DNA of 64,000 nucleotides from Methylomonas sp. EFPC3 (GTDB lineage: Bacteria > Pseudomonadota > Gammaproteobacteria > Methylococcales > Methylomonadaceae). The DNA lies in assembly GCF_029643245.1 (NCBI RefSeq), contig NZ_CP116398.1, positions 2,356,001 through 2,420,000 on the forward strand, in the 5' to 3' direction. Made by a program: the position numbers and the translations under genes. Below, piece after piece: positions 17,639 to 26,823 of the stretch. The notes under the pieces are model-generated. The model saw only the letters and a list, made by a program, of their open reading frames with translations. It made no database searches and was not told the origin of the DNA. Each line of letters begins with the position of its first letter. Position 1 is the stretch's first letter.

Positions 17639-18727
17639 TCAATTAAATCCCGCGCTGGATTGCTGACTCAACGATTCTGAAGCGTAGACTTGATAAATCG
17701 TCAGGGCTTGTTCGTCTAACGGGAAAACTTCCAACGCTTGCTGCGCCGCGGCTTTTACATAAGAGGCTTCGGCAGGGTTTTGTAAGGTGGAGATCAAGGT
17801 ATCGCGCACACTCTGATAATCGAATCCACCCTGTCCTAACGCTGCGACCGCCAAAGCCCTAACCCTCGCATCGGCATCGTAAGCGGCCTCGGTAAAGGTT
17901 TGCAGCGCCGTCGCATCTCGGCCTGCCCATTGGGAAAGTATCTGCAAGCTGGATTGCCTGACTTGCGGATCCTGGCTATGAGCCAAAGGAACAATAGCAT
18001 CCGCCACGGCTTGATAATCTTCTTGGGAGACCATGCCTTTCTGGCTCAAGGTCGCCATGGCTGCAGTCGCTAATTTCGGGTTTGCATCGGCGTCGTTACG
18101 CAGAATATCCAGCAACGCAGACCGGATATTGCCGTCATTGCCGTCAACCTGCCCTAGCATTTGCAAGGCATTAAGGCGCTGTTCGGCGGTACCGCTGCGC
18201 AATAGCTGAGTAGCGGCGGCTTTGACTTCCGGGGTTTCCCGACCAACGACAGACATAGCCAATGCCAGGCTCAGCGTATCGCCCCAGGGCGTGCCGCTTA
18301 CGCTCATAAAGCGTTCCAGCAAGCCTTTACGGGCTAAGGGGTCTGACGTCAGTAGATATAACAATTGCTGAAATTCCTTGCTGTCACGGATTTCTTCATT
18401 CGGCTTATCTTGTAGCGAAAAGGATTCTATCGTCTCTAGCAGCTGTTCCACGGACTGGTTTTGGAGTGCATCATCCGCTTGGGATTGCGGTTCTTCGGCA
18501 AATAGGGCGGTGTCGAAAGAATCTGCATCGGCAGCACCGGCTTGAACGGCACGAATTAATCCGTTCTGTTTGGCTAACTGCCTAGCTTTGGCCGCTAAAA
18601 CATTGCCCCCCCCCGCTTTAGTTTGGGTTGCGCTCGTCTGCCCGCTGTCGCTGATAAAATAGCCGGAGATAAGGACGGCTGTCAGCGCGGTTAATGCCGT
18701 TATAGAATTGAAGTTTAATCGCCGCAT
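17639..18727 (-). CDS. N-terminally anchored HEAT-repeat protein, cassette unit B (Z-B)
   Basis: Protein of 362 residues, paralogous to the unit A and C proteins. A single N-terminal hydrophobic segment (ITALTALTAVLISGYF, residues 9-24) is followed by a linker and HEAT-like repeats such as EQRLNALQMLGQVDGNDG, VRQSSLQILSQWAGRD and VRALAVAALGQGGFDYQSV, and it ends SSAGFN. The FQQLLYLLTSDPLARKG block and the SGTPWGDTLSLALAM segment match the other two copies. It starts 86 bases after the Y-B stop codon and is probably the last gene of the unit B transcript. Predicted periplasmic and membrane-tethered; function unknown. Confidence 0.85.
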   Translation of the reverse strand: MRRLNFNSITALTALTAVLISGYFISDSGQTSATQTKAGGGNVLAAKARQLAKQNGLIRAVQAGAADADSFDTALFAEEPQSQADDALQNQSVEQLLETIESFSLQDKPNEEIRDSKEFQQLLYLLTSDPLARKGLLERFMSVSGTPWGDTLSLALAMSVVGRETPEVKAAATQLLRSGTAEQRLNALQMLGQVDGNDGNIRSALLDILRNDADANPKLATAAMATLSQKGMVSQEDYQAVADAIVPLAHSQDPQVRQSSLQILSQWAGRDATALQTFTEAAYDADARVRALAVAALGQGGFDYQSVRDTLISTLQNPAEASYVKAAAQQALEVFPLDEQALTIYQVYASESLSQQSSAGFN

Positions 18728-18812
18728 GGCCGCCTAAACCCTCTGAAAATATAAATATATAAAATCTCGAGCGGACAATCCAAAACGGCTTGCCCACTCG
18801 ACTACCGAATAA

Positions 18813-19805
18813 TCAGCTTAAGTCTGTGCGGCGGCGAAAGCCGACTAAGCCGAACAACGCACTGCCGAACAGCCATGCCGTCGCAGGCAGCGGCACTGGT
18901 GCCACCACGCCTGCGGTGTTAGGAAGATTAAAGGTAAGGTGACCAATGGTTTTGGTGTCGCCATAATTATGTATTAATACTCCCATCATGGCGTCGCCTA
19001 ACATAATGTCCGAGTCCAAAGTGAGCATACCATCTTCATTCGTCCCGAATACCGGGTTTTTGAGTTCAAACCATCTACCTGCTCCGGGATTATATGCATC
19101 GCTATCAGAGACCAGATACCACTTATTTTGAAGTACCGCATCTGGATTAGCTGAATCGTAATATTGTTGTTCCAGACTTATACCAAGCCCCCTCATCCAA
19201 ATACTGCCCGTAGGCGAAATAAAATCACTGGCAAATTGAAAATTGCCTCCGATACTTATAAACATGGGATTGGTGCTATTAGGATCGGGGTCATAAGCGC
19301 TAGGCGTGTAACCATAACTACCAAACTCACTACCAAAATATGAGTTGTTATAGAAGTTTCTTGACAAAGGGTCTATCGGCATATCCCATCCGCCCTCGGG
19401 AGATTGGATCGGCACCCGATCTTCGGGGGTTAACAAGCGCCACTGCGCGACGGCTTCCGGGTCAGCCGTTCCATTGGCTATCCTGAGATCTGAAGCCAGC
19501 GAGGGATCCTTTATCCCCGGATATGTGTATGAATCAAGATATTGCCTCACATAAAGCAGGCGTTGCCCAGCGGCATCTGCCGTGGGGTAAGTTGTGCCAG
19601 GATCGATAGGCATTCCATGATCATCATAGCGACCGATGCGCGGTGCCAAAGTGGCCAGAGCAGCTTGGTCGAAAGTCAGATAGGCACGCCCCCCCACTAC
19701 CTGATGACTTGGATCAAATCCGATCGCATCGGCATGACTTAATTCCATCGCGCCAACGCTCAGGGCGAAGCAAGCGAGTCTTTTTAATTTGCTATTTTGT
19801 TTCAT
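18813..19805 (-). CDS. VPLPA-tailed secreted protein, cassette unit B (Y-B)
   Basis: Secreted protein of 330 residues with signal peptide (CFALSVGAMELSHA). It shares with Y-A and Y-C the blocks LTFDQAALATL, RLLYVRQYLD, RIANGTADPEAVAQWR, SPEGGWDMPIDP, FELKNPVFG and IGHL. The C-terminal sorting tail is VPLPATAWLFGSALFGLVGFRRR. AAGGATTTTTCTTCC precedes the ATG. Compared with Y-A it carries an extra Tyr/Gly/Ser-rich stretch near residues 150-170. It lies between the X-B and Z-B genes on the same strand. Surface or extracellular location is inferred from the tail; no activity can be assigned. Confidence 0.85.
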   Translation of the reverse strand: MKQNSKLKRLACFALSVGAMELSHADAIGFDPSHQVVGGRAYLTFDQAALATLAPRIGRYDDHGMPIDPGTTYPTADAAGQRLLYVRQYLDSYTYPGIKDPSLASDLRIANGTADPEAVAQWRLLTPEDRVPIQSPEGGWDMPIDPLSRNFYNNSYFGSEFGSYGYTPSAYDPDPNSTNPMFISIGGNFQFASDFISPTGSIWMRGLGISLEQQYYDSANPDAVLQNKWYLVSDSDAYNPGAGRWFELKNPVFGTNEDGMLTLDSDIMLGDAMMGVLIHNYGDTKTIGHLTFNLPNTAGVVAPVPLPATAWLFGSALFGLVGFRRRTDLS

Positions 19806-19973
19806 GGAAGAAAAATCCTTCTAATAATTGTTGTTTCGATAGATTTAGCGAAAACCAAGTTGGCCAACGGGAAAGTGAGACAAGCGTTACTCGTCCCACT
19901 TTCTTTCGTCAAAGCTTTTCCAGAAGGGCAAATTGGCAAGGTTCCAAGCAGCCATTCGCGATGCGAAAGCCGA

Positions 19974-20897
19974 TTAAAACTTCACGCTCACTGCAATATT
20001 TGCCGCTGTATTGCCTAATTGCGTATTGGTTGGCGTTATATTGGTTTTTGTTTGGAGAAATGACCCGAAATAATCAAGAGTAGCCGTAGCAGTACCCGTA
20101 ATAATCTTAAAATTACTGGTTGAGGGAAGCGTAACGGTTCTACCGCCCACGCCACTCCCAGTAACGGTTTCGGTTACTGTCGCCTGAAATAAAACAGCAT
20201 CCGCAGTTCCAGCACTATTGCCAGCGCCTTTGGCCCTCAACTGCCATGTATTAGCAGCAAGTTTATACAGATAGAAGCGCCCGAATCTCAAGGAATAACC
20301 TCTATTGGTTGTATAACCCGTTGAATTCGGTACATCAGTACGGAATTTGTACGCGCCCGCCAAGCCGATAATCGTTCCTACGTTAACCGTAGAGCCTGAT
20401 GTATAGAGAATATTTGTCGTCACATTGGCTGATTGATAGCCCGTGGTGCAGACTGCAGGCAGGGTTTTCGTGGCGCTAGGCGCTGTCCAAGCCGGAGTAC
20501 CAGTCCAAAGCAGCGAGCCATGTTGCGCCTCCTGCAAATTCGTTGTTCTCGGCGAGAGAACCGGTGAGTCATTGCACAACTTGTTGGTAGGTGAATAAGC
20601 GGCATGAGCACCTTGATAAATATCCATACAATTGGAATTGAAACCAGGTGTATCGTAGGTAAACTGGCCATCCGTCAAGAACTTATCCACATAGAGGCAA
20701 CGATTGGTCGTAGCGTTGCAAGCTGCACCGGTGGGAGTACCCATCAACGCCAGATTGGTTACGTTCATGGTGATGGTGGCACTACTGTTTGCAACGCCAC
20801 TCACGCACGCCGTTGCGCTGGCATCGGATACCTCCAGCACACTTGAGAAGGCTGTCATAGTCATCATGATGACTTTTACTTTATTCATTCTTTTCAT
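19974..20897 (-). CDS. secreted protein X, cassette unit B
   Basis: Secreted protein of 307 residues, preceded by GGAGTATTAA and ATG; a second in-frame ATG lies three codons on. The signal peptide ends near SDASA. The mature protein is rich in Thr, Ser, Asn and Ala. It shares with X-C an N-terminal ITMNVTNLALMG-like segment, NRCLYVDKFLTDGQFTY, LPAVCTTG, GLAGAYKFRT, SLRFGRFYLYK and VTETVTG, and ends in a beta-strand-like aromatic tail (AVSVKF). The N-terminal 'strand + NRxLYxxxFL' pattern also occurs in the Y proteins, which suggests that X and Y share a domain. Six cysteines are visible in the N-terminal half of the mature protein. No sorting tail is present. Function unknown. Confidence 0.8.
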   Translation of the reverse strand: MKRMNKVKVIMMTMTAFSSVLEVSDASATACVSGVANSSATITMNVTNLALMGTPTGAACNATTNRCLYVDKFLTDGQFTYDTPGFNSNCMDIYQGAHAAYSPTNKLCNDSPVLSPRTTNLQEAQHGSLLWTGTPAWTAPSATKTLPAVCTTGYQSANVTTNILYTSGSTVNVGTIIGLAGAYKFRTDVPNSTGYTTNRGYSLRFGRFYLYKLAANTWQLRAKGAGNSAGTADAVLFQATVTETVTGSGVGGRTVTLPSTSNFKIITGTATATLDYFGSFLQTKTNITPTNTQLGNTAANIAVSVKF

Positions 20898-21764
20898 TTA
20901 ATACTCCAAAAATACTAAAATGTTGAGTTCTAATCAGTAGACCTATCCGTGTTCAACTTTAGAAATCAACCTGATTTTTCCTAATTTAAATAAGCATTAA
21001 TCGGCATTTTAAATAATAGGGCCCTCAATTGCTCAAAAACGCCTCTAACACACCCACTGACTCTTTTCGAGCCGTGCGCATATTCAATCGAGAATAAACA
21101 AACCGCAATGAGACAAATTGTCGCGCGACAAATTGTCTCAGCAACAATATCAATACTGTGTTAAATAACTAGTTTAAATACCGCACTTTTGGCCGATTTT
21201 ACGGCATATGCCGCAATTACTATAAATATGAAAAATTTCTATTTGAAAATATTTTTTACCGCCAACAGGGGCTGAAACCAACTAACACTCAAGCAAATTC
21301 CATAGAAGACGCATCGAGACCATCTTATCAGCCATAAGACGCCATAATTTTCGGAATATCATCAAAACGCATCATCCGAACAGTTCATCTTAAAAGCTAA
21401 TATATATTATTTAATTATTTATTTTTAACACCTAAAGTAAACGGCGATTTATCTTGGTAAAAATCGATATCCCAGACAATATTTACGAACCTACAAAAAT
21501 AGCCACAGCAGGCAGACAATCACTTAGCAACCGACCAGACAGCTTAAATATTTAGTTTTATCCGTTAGTGCCAGCGCCGCCGGCATTATTCAACCCGCTA
21601 TTTACCTTGCCGCTGTGTAAATATAGAAACTCCGCATATCACCGAAAAACTGCTTTTTCCGATGGCGAGGAGGATCAGGCGGATGAAATGAAGCTCGGTG
21701 CCCGCCGCGGCGGAGCGGCTTGAATCAGCCACGGCCGGGAAGCGGAATTGGTGCGGAATATCGT
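20898..21764. promoter_or_regulatory. cassette upstream region, unit B (no gene)
   Basis: About 870 bases without a supportable gene, homologous in parts to the unit A and C upstream regions. Two copies of the palindrome GACAAATTGTC lie at 21112-21122 and 21127-21137, separated by GCGC, and CGGCATATGCCG lies at 21202-21213. Bases 21667-21764 repeat the flank of the fourth-cassette remnant at 14014-14111. The doubled palindrome looks like a dimer-of-dimers operator. Confidence 0.55.
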
Positions 21765-22832
21765 TTAGTTGAAACCCAAATTGGTTTGAGGCGGCTGATA
21801 GGACTCGCTTGCCATATACTGCTGAATGGCGGCTTGCGCTTGCTCATCCAACGCAAAACGCGCCAACGCCCGTTGCGCAACCGCTTTTATTGCCGGCTCT
21901 TCATCCGGGTTATGCAAGGTGTCGAGCAAAGGTTGGCGCACGCTGTCGTAACTAAATTCGCCGTTGCCAAACGCAGAAAGCACCCAGGTTCGCACCTGAG
22001 GATCGGGATCGTTAGCGCCTTGGGCCAAAGTTTGCACGGCATCCGGGTCTTGGGCTCCCCACTTGGCGATTACCTGGAAACCGTTCAAGCGCACTCGCGA
22101 ATCGTCATGCCCGACGAACGGCGTCACCTCCTTGATGATCGCCTGCCGCTCGACCTCCGAGGCTCCACCTTGCCGCACCAAGTTGTCCATCGCCGCCACC
22201 GCCACCTCCGGATCGCCTCCATCACGTTTCAGCGCCTCCAGCAACGCCGTGCGGGTTTGCGGCGTGTAACTGGGGGTCGAACCCAGCAGTTGCAAGGCGT
22301 CAGCCCGCTGTTCGCTGTTACCGTGTTTCAACAGCCATTCGGCCGAACTTTTCAACGTCCCCATGCCAACGCCCGCGCCGGATGTCGCCACAGCCAGCAC
22401 CAAGGTTTTACCGAGCGGCGTGCCGCTGGTTTTCATGATCCGCGCCAATACGGCTTGCCGCGCTGCGGGGTCGGATTGCAGTTTTGCCATCAACAATTGG
22501 TAACTTTCGCTGTTTAATAGCTCGTCGTGACTAAGGCCCTGTCCGGCCAGATCGTCGAGGACCAACAATATTTCCCCGACGGCCTGGGGTAGAGGATTTT
22601 CCGCCGAAGCATTCTCATCCTCGGCAACTTCTGCGAATCCCGGCTCCGGCTGGTCAGCCGCCCAACCCGGCAGCACCACGGAATCGACGGACCGGCTGAC
22701 GCGAGATGCCGCCCCGGCGGAAGCCCTACCGCCGACTCTAAGCGACTGGGCCGTCTCGCCGCCGCCGAAAAAATAGATCATCAAACAAGCCAGCAGAAAC
22801 GCGGGGATCACAATCGCGCGGGTTAGCTGCAT
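21765..22832 (-). CDS. N-terminally anchored HEAT-repeat protein, cassette unit C (Z-C)
   Basis: Protein of 355 residues with a strong ribosome site (AAGGAGACATCGTAT). Residues 5-22 form a hydrophobic anchor (AIVIPAFLLACLMIYFF) with no signal-peptidase motif after it, so the protein probably remains tethered with its repeats in the periplasm. HEAT-like repeats include EQRADALQLLGSTPSYTPQ, VRLNGFQVIAKWGAQD and VRTWVLSAFGNGEFSYDSV, and the end is TNLGFN. Conservation with the unit A and B copies is clear from about residue 90 onward, while the linker differs. It is the last gene of the unit C transcript, 123 bases after the DUF1566-type gene. Function unknown. Confidence 0.85.
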   Translation of the reverse strand: MQLTRAIVIPAFLLACLMIYFFGGGETAQSLRVGGRASAGAASRVSRSVDSVVLPGWAADQPEPGFAEVAEDENASAENPLPQAVGEILLVLDDLAGQGLSHDELLNSESYQLLMAKLQSDPAARQAVLARIMKTSGTPLGKTLVLAVATSGAGVGMGTLKSSAEWLLKHGNSEQRADALQLLGSTPSYTPQTRTALLEALKRDGGDPEVAVAAMDNLVRQGGASEVERQAIIKEVTPFVGHDDSRVRLNGFQVIAKWGAQDPDAVQTLAQGANDPDPQVRTWVLSAFGNGEFSYDSVRQPLLDTLHNPDEEPAIKAVAQRALARFALDEQAQAAIQQYMASESYQPPQTNLGFN

Positions 22833-22955
22833 ATACGATGTCTCCTTGTCATTCGATTTTCGCGAGTTGTAGATTCAACAAACCGTTGAGCCGAGAATGC
22901 TGCCCAGAACCTAGGAACCGGGCTAAACACCATGATGCGCGGCTGCAAAGCAACA

Positions 22956-23708
22956 TTAACCCCTCTCGAATCGCCGCAATCCGCCGACGCCAAGCAGTGC
23001 ACCGCCGAACAGCCAGACCGCGCCCGGCAGCGGCACCGGCGACGCATCGGCCACGTCGCCGTCGCGGACGGCCCAGGCATTAAAAATGGTTTGAGAGTAA
23101 AAATACTCGTCACCCTTGGGTTGATAACTGTCGATTCCCTCGTAAAGACTGAAGGTTTCCGCCCACGCGGGGTTTTTGGGCATTTCACCTGACGACCAGT
23201 AACCTGACCCGCCGACTTGAACATTGCTGAACAGGTCGTAGTTGGCGTTGTGGACGGCATCGAGCGGCTGCCCCAATTCACCGCCCAATTCGCCAAAAAA
23301 TAAATGCCCCATCTCGCTTTGGACTTTCTTGGCGCTGGCGGTTGGCAGGCGCCAATCGCTGTAGCCGCCGTAGTCCAGATTTTGGGCCCAGGCCATCGCC
23401 CCATACCAGCTCAATTGGCCGGTGTCGGCATTGAAGTCGCCGGCGGCCAGATTGTAATGGCCGCTATTGGCTGGCGTGTTGCCAGTGTTGGGGGTGTCGT
23501 TAATGGTGCCGACATTGGCGATGATCTCGTTCACCAAGTTTGGGTTGGCGGCGGCCTGGGTTTGGAACAGGTTGGCATCGGCCACCCAGGTGATGTTGCG
23601 GTCGCTGTCGTAGATCATGGTGCCGCCGGCCCGGCTGAGCAGCGCGGCTTGGCCGGTGGCGGACAGGGTGAGCAATAAGATTGCGGTTAGCGGTTTTAAC
23701 AGTTGCAT
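22956..23708 (-). CDS. DUF1566/Lcl-like secreted protein with VPLPG sorting tail (1)
   Basis: Secreted protein of 250 residues; the ATG at 23708 has AGGA at better spacing than the one two codons upstream. After the signal peptide (TLSATGQA) comes a DUF1566/Lcl-type domain. Its hallmarks are YDSDRNITWVADANL near the N-terminus, an LSWYGAMAWAQNLDYGG segment and the SDWRLPTASAKK motif. The tail VPLPGAVWLFGGALLGVGG with an RRFERG end is an exosortase-type sorting signal. Domains of this type occur in many secreted and surface proteins of PEP-CTERM-bearing bacteria and have no known activity. It forms a tandem pair with the next gene, and the pair is found only in unit C. Confidence 0.85.
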   Translation of the reverse strand: MQLLKPLTAILLLTLSATGQAALLSRAGGTMIYDSDRNITWVADANLFQTQAAANPNLVNEIIANVGTINDTPNTGNTPANSGHYNLAAGDFNADTGQLSWYGAMAWAQNLDYGGYSDWRLPTASAKKVQSEMGHLFFGELGGELGQPLDAVHNANYDLFSNVQVGGSGYWSSGEMPKNPAWAETFSLYEGIDSYQPKGDEYFYSQTIFNAWAVRDGDVADASPVPLPGAVWLFGGALLGVGGLRRFERG

Positions 23709-23753
23709 GTGCATTTTCCTGGTTCGTTAAAATTTTAAATGGCGGGTTACCGG

Positions 23754-24530
23754 TCAAGCGGCACGGCGGTGTTTGACGCCCAGCCAGCCCAAGCCGCCGG
23801 CAAACAGCCAAACGGCGGAAGGCAGCGGCACCGGCGACCCCGCGCCCACGTCGCCGTCGCGCACCGCCCAGGCGTTAAGGTATTCGTCGCCCTTGACGCC
23901 GTAGCTTTGGTAGCCTTCCGGAATCGCGGCACCCGGTGGAAAGGCCGACTTAAAGTAACCGGCGAACTCAGGAAATGGCCCGAATTCGGCATCCAGCCAG
24001 TATTGTGGGGCGTGGTAACCGCCGCCCTGCACCGACGGATAGTTACTGAACAGGCTGTAATCCGGACTGGTGGCGTAGTCGGGGTCCAAACTGCCCAGCT
24101 CTTGGTATAAATGGTTCGTTTCGCTACCGCCGATTCCAAATCCAGGCCCCGGCGTACCGTAATTCGGTAGCCGCCAGTCGCTGAAGCCGCCGTATGTCAG
24201 GTTCTCGGCCCAGGCCTTGGCACCGTACCAGGTCATGCGGCCGTCTTCGGCGTCGAAGTCGCGGGCGGTCAGCGCGTGGTAACCGCTGCCGGCCGGGGAG
24301 TCGTAGTCATTGGGGGTATCGTGGATGCCGCCGACATTGGCGATGATCTGGCTGACCAGATTGGGATTGGCCGCCATTTGGGTTTTGATCAGATTGGCGT
24401 CCGCCAGCCAGGTCACGTTGAGTTCGGTGTCGTAGACCATAGTGCCGGCGGCCCGACTGAGCAAGGCGGCCTGGGCATTGGCGGATAGGATCAGCAGCGC
24501 CGCGGCGCCGAGGGTTTTAACGGTGTGCAT
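23754..24530 (-). CDS. DUF1566/Lcl-like secreted protein with VPLPS sorting tail (2)
   Basis: Secreted protein of 258 residues, paralogous to its downstream neighbour. AAGGAGCACGAAT precedes the ATG, and the signal peptide ends near SANAQA. Shared DUF1566/Lcl features are YDTELNVTWLADANLIKTQ, MTWYGAKAWAENLTYGG and SDWRLPNYGTPG. The tail is VPLPSAVWLFAGGLGWLGV ending KHRRAA. It carries an insert (about residues 130-190) that the other copy lacks. The gene lies 33 bases after the Y-C stop codon, inside the unit C transcript. Likely extracellular; role unknown. Confidence 0.85.
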   Translation of the reverse strand: MHTVKTLGAAALLILSANAQAALLSRAAGTMVYDTELNVTWLADANLIKTQMAANPNLVSQIIANVGGIHDTPNDYDSPAGSGYHALTARDFDAEDGRMTWYGAKAWAENLTYGGFSDWRLPNYGTPGPGFGIGGSETNHLYQELGSLDPDYATSPDYSLFSNYPSVQGGGYHAPQYWLDAEFGPFPEFAGYFKSAFPPGAAIPEGYQSYGVKGDEYLNAWAVRDGDVGAGSPVPLPSAVWLFAGGLGWLGVKHRRAA

Positions 24531-24563
24531 ATTCGTGCTCCTTGAATTATCGCGCGGTGGGTG

Positions 24564-25526
24564 TCAGATAGAAATGGCGCGGCGCTTGATGCCGATCAAG
24601 CCCAACAGCGCGCTGCCGAACAGCCAGGCCGTGGCGGGTAGCGGTACGCTGGAAACCCCGCTGCCGGACCGGTTGGGATTGATGGATAGGTGGCCGAGTA
24701 CTTTGTTACCGTCTTCGGAAACCGTCCCATCCACATTTCTAAACTGAAAAAACGCGCCCCAAGCGCTTGTACCCCATCTATAGTCGGCTTCCAAAGTCAT
24801 CTGGCCCTGGGCGTTGACGTCAAACACCGGGTTAATCAACTCGAATATCGTCGCCGGAGCTTGGGGATGTGTACTGGCGATATACCAGTAATAGTTGTTG
24901 CTGTCGTCGTACGTGTTAATTTGTTCGCGTAGCTCCAAACCGCTAAACCACAACGAACCGCTTTGGCCGAAAAAATCGCTGACCATCCGGAACGAACCGC
25001 CCAAACCTATAACCGTTCGCACACGATCACTATCGTTAGTGGGATTCGGATCGTAACGAGTTTGGCTATAACCGCTACCCCAATCGATCGGCAAACCCGA
25101 TTCTATTGGATCGACCGGCATCGCGAAGCCACCTTCCGGTTGGTCCAACGGCTTGCGTTGCGCCAGATCGAAAATCCGCCATTCTTCAACCGCTTTCGGA
25201 TCGGCCGTGCCTTTCACGATGTGGTCATCAGAAGCCATGGTGGAAACCGTTGTTGGCGCGGACTGACGGTAGTCGCGAAACAACTGCGGATAAAAAAAGC
25301 GGTTGCCGTCGGTATCCGAGGTGGGATCGGGCGTGTTCTTCAGATCGATGCCGTGTGAGTCGCTACGCATGGCCGAACTACGCATCGTGGCCCAGGTGGC
25401 TTGGTCGTAAGTGAAGTAGGCCATACCGCCGATGGTGCCGCTCGGTAAGTCGGCTTGTGCCGACGAGGCTGTCGCCAGTGCTAGCGCGGCGGCCAGATGT
25501 TTAAGGTTTGTGGGATAAATTTTCAT
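24564..25526 (-). CDS. VPLPA-tailed secreted protein, cassette unit C (Y-C)
   Basis: Secreted protein of 320 residues with signal peptide (LALATASSAQA). It carries the Y-family blocks FTYDQATWATM, GNRFFYPQLFRDY, VKGTADPKAVEEWR, LDQPEGGFAMPVDP, FELINPVFD and LGHLS, and the tail VPLPATAWLFGSALLGLIG ending IKRRAISI. It is closer to Y-A than to Y-B in the WRWG/ADYRWGTSAWGAFFQF-like region. The ribosome site is weak (AAGAAAAACTC). A terminator-like hairpin lies between it and the X-C gene, so it may be expressed at a lower level than X-C. Confidence 0.85.
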   Translation of the reverse strand: MKIYPTNLKHLAAALALATASSAQADLPSGTIGGMAYFTYDQATWATMRSSAMRSDSHGIDLKNTPDPTSDTDGNRFFYPQLFRDYRQSAPTTVSTMASDDHIVKGTADPKAVEEWRIFDLAQRKPLDQPEGGFAMPVDPIESGLPIDWGSGYSQTRYDPNPTNDSDRVRTVIGLGGSFRMVSDFFGQSGSLWFSGLELREQINTYDDSNNYYWYIASTHPQAPATIFELINPVFDVNAQGQMTLEADYRWGTSAWGAFFQFRNVDGTVSEDGNKVLGHLSINPNRSGSGVSSVPLPATAWLFGSALLGLIGIKRRAISI

Positions 25527-25589
25527 GAGTTTTTCTTAACATTATTGTTTCGGGGTAAACCAGCCGGAATTTTTTGGAGTTATGTCCGG

Positions 25590-25624
25590 AAAAATCACCA
25601 GGGTAGGCGGAGCTTTCCCTGGTG
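25590..25624 (-). terminator. terminator or attenuator between X-C and Y-C
   Basis: On the minus strand CACCAGGG (25624-25617) pairs with CCCTGGTG (25603-25596) across a 13-base loop and is followed by ATTTTT. It lies 58 bases downstream of the X-C stop and before the Y-C start, where it could partially terminate the transcript. Confidence 0.65.
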
Positions 25625-25681
25625 GTGGGCTTCAAACGAAGGCGATGGACGCACATCTATCGCCAGTGAAGCTATCGGCAA

Positions 25682-26650
25682 TTAGTACGTATAGGTCACT
25701 TCGAGGGTGCCGACCAGGGCTTGAGACTCGCTGCCGGTTGGACGAGGGCTGCCGTAAAGCGCCGGGGTACCGGTTTTGGTCGCTGTCGCTGTCGTATAGG
25801 TACCGCTTCCGGTCAGCATGGTTTGGTTGTTGTAGGTGGCAGTGCTTGTTTGCCACCAGTTGGCGCCGGTACCGATGGTGTCGCCAGGGTCGCCATTGTT
25901 ACAAGTAGAGCTAAACGTACCCTTAATACAACTACCCCAGTCTGTCGGTCCGGCGGCATCGGCGAAACGCAGATTACCTTTCAGCGTCACCGTGGTACCC
26001 GATAGGGTTTCCGTCGCCTCGGTCAATTTAAACAGCGTTTGTGGCGTGCCTGTCATGGCTGCGACCAAATTATCTTTAACCACCCATTTGCCAGAGACTT
26101 TTTCTAGAGATAGCTTTCCCCATCTAAGAGATAAAGTGGGGTTTTGGAAGGCGCTACGTACTTTGAACACACCCGCCAAGCCAATCTTTCCCGCACCTGT
26201 ACCAGCGTTATAGGTCGAGACGATATTGCCGGTTTGGAAAGTAGTTGTGTAATTAGGTGTAGCGGATGTGGCGCAGACCACAGGCAGGGTTTGAGTTGGA
26301 TAGGTGTCTGTACCGGCAAGCACGCCAGTTCCGCCAGTGGACGTGACAGGCACTGTGTTACTCAAGGTGCTGTAACTGAACGCGCTATCCGCCAGAAACG
26401 TATTCAGGTAGATATAGCGTTTGCCATAATCTACCCCTCCCCAAAGGGCTTGCCCGGTACTGGCATTCGAGACCGGCAAAGTTACACCGCCCGGCCTGCC
26501 GCCGCCTGCTATCGTTGCCAGTATGGCTTTATTCAGCGTAATGGTCGCAGTTTTACCGGTTACGCACGCCGCATTGGCATCCGCCGTCATTAACGCTGTA
26601 GATAATGCGCCAAGCGCGAAAAGGCTTGCTTTGATTTTCTTGGTGTTCAT
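25682..26650 (-). CDS. secreted protein X, cassette unit C
   Basis: Secreted protein of 322 residues. The ATG at 26650 follows a strong AAAGGAGAAAA site; the longer frame from 26698 adds untypical residues and is rejected. The signal peptide ends near TADANA. It shares with X-B the segments ITLNKAILATIAGG, KRYIYLNTFLADSAFSY, LPVVCATS, GLAGVFKVRS, LSLRWGKLSLEK and TETLSG, and ends LVGTLEVTYTY. Four cysteines are visible in the mature part, two of them close together near DWGSCIKGTFSSTCNNGD. The alternating Thr/Val content suggests a beta-rich fold. It is the first gene of unit C and carries the full upstream region. Function unknown. Confidence 0.8.
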   Translation of the reverse strand: MNTKKIKASLFALGALSTALMTADANAACVTGKTATITLNKAILATIAGGGRPGGVTLPVSNASTGQALWGGVDYGKRYIYLNTFLADSAFSYSTLSNTVPVTSTGGTGVLAGTDTYPTQTLPVVCATSATPNYTTTFQTGNIVSTYNAGTGAGKIGLAGVFKVRSAFQNPTLSLRWGKLSLEKVSGKWVVKDNLVAAMTGTPQTLFKLTEATETLSGTTVTLKGNLRFADAAGPTDWGSCIKGTFSSTCNNGDPGDTIGTGANWWQTSTATYNNQTMLTGSGTYTTATATKTGTPALYGSPRPTGSESQALVGTLEVTYTY

Positions 26651-26823
26651 TTTTTCTCCTTTGTTTTGACTGAAAACTTTAATTTCCAAATCAAACATAA
26701 ATTGGCGATTATTAATTTGGCCGCCAAGCGATTAAATAACTCTAACACTCCCGCTGACTCCATCGGAGTCGGCGCGAAGTTTCCACCGAGATTTACACAG
26801 TTTCAATGAGGCAAATTGTCGCA
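26646..26823. repeat. 178-bp near-identical upstream repeat (copy 2)
   Basis: Counterpart of 16841-17018, covering the X-C start codon, ribosome site and leader, with GGCAAATTGTC at 26810-26820. Confidence 0.85.
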
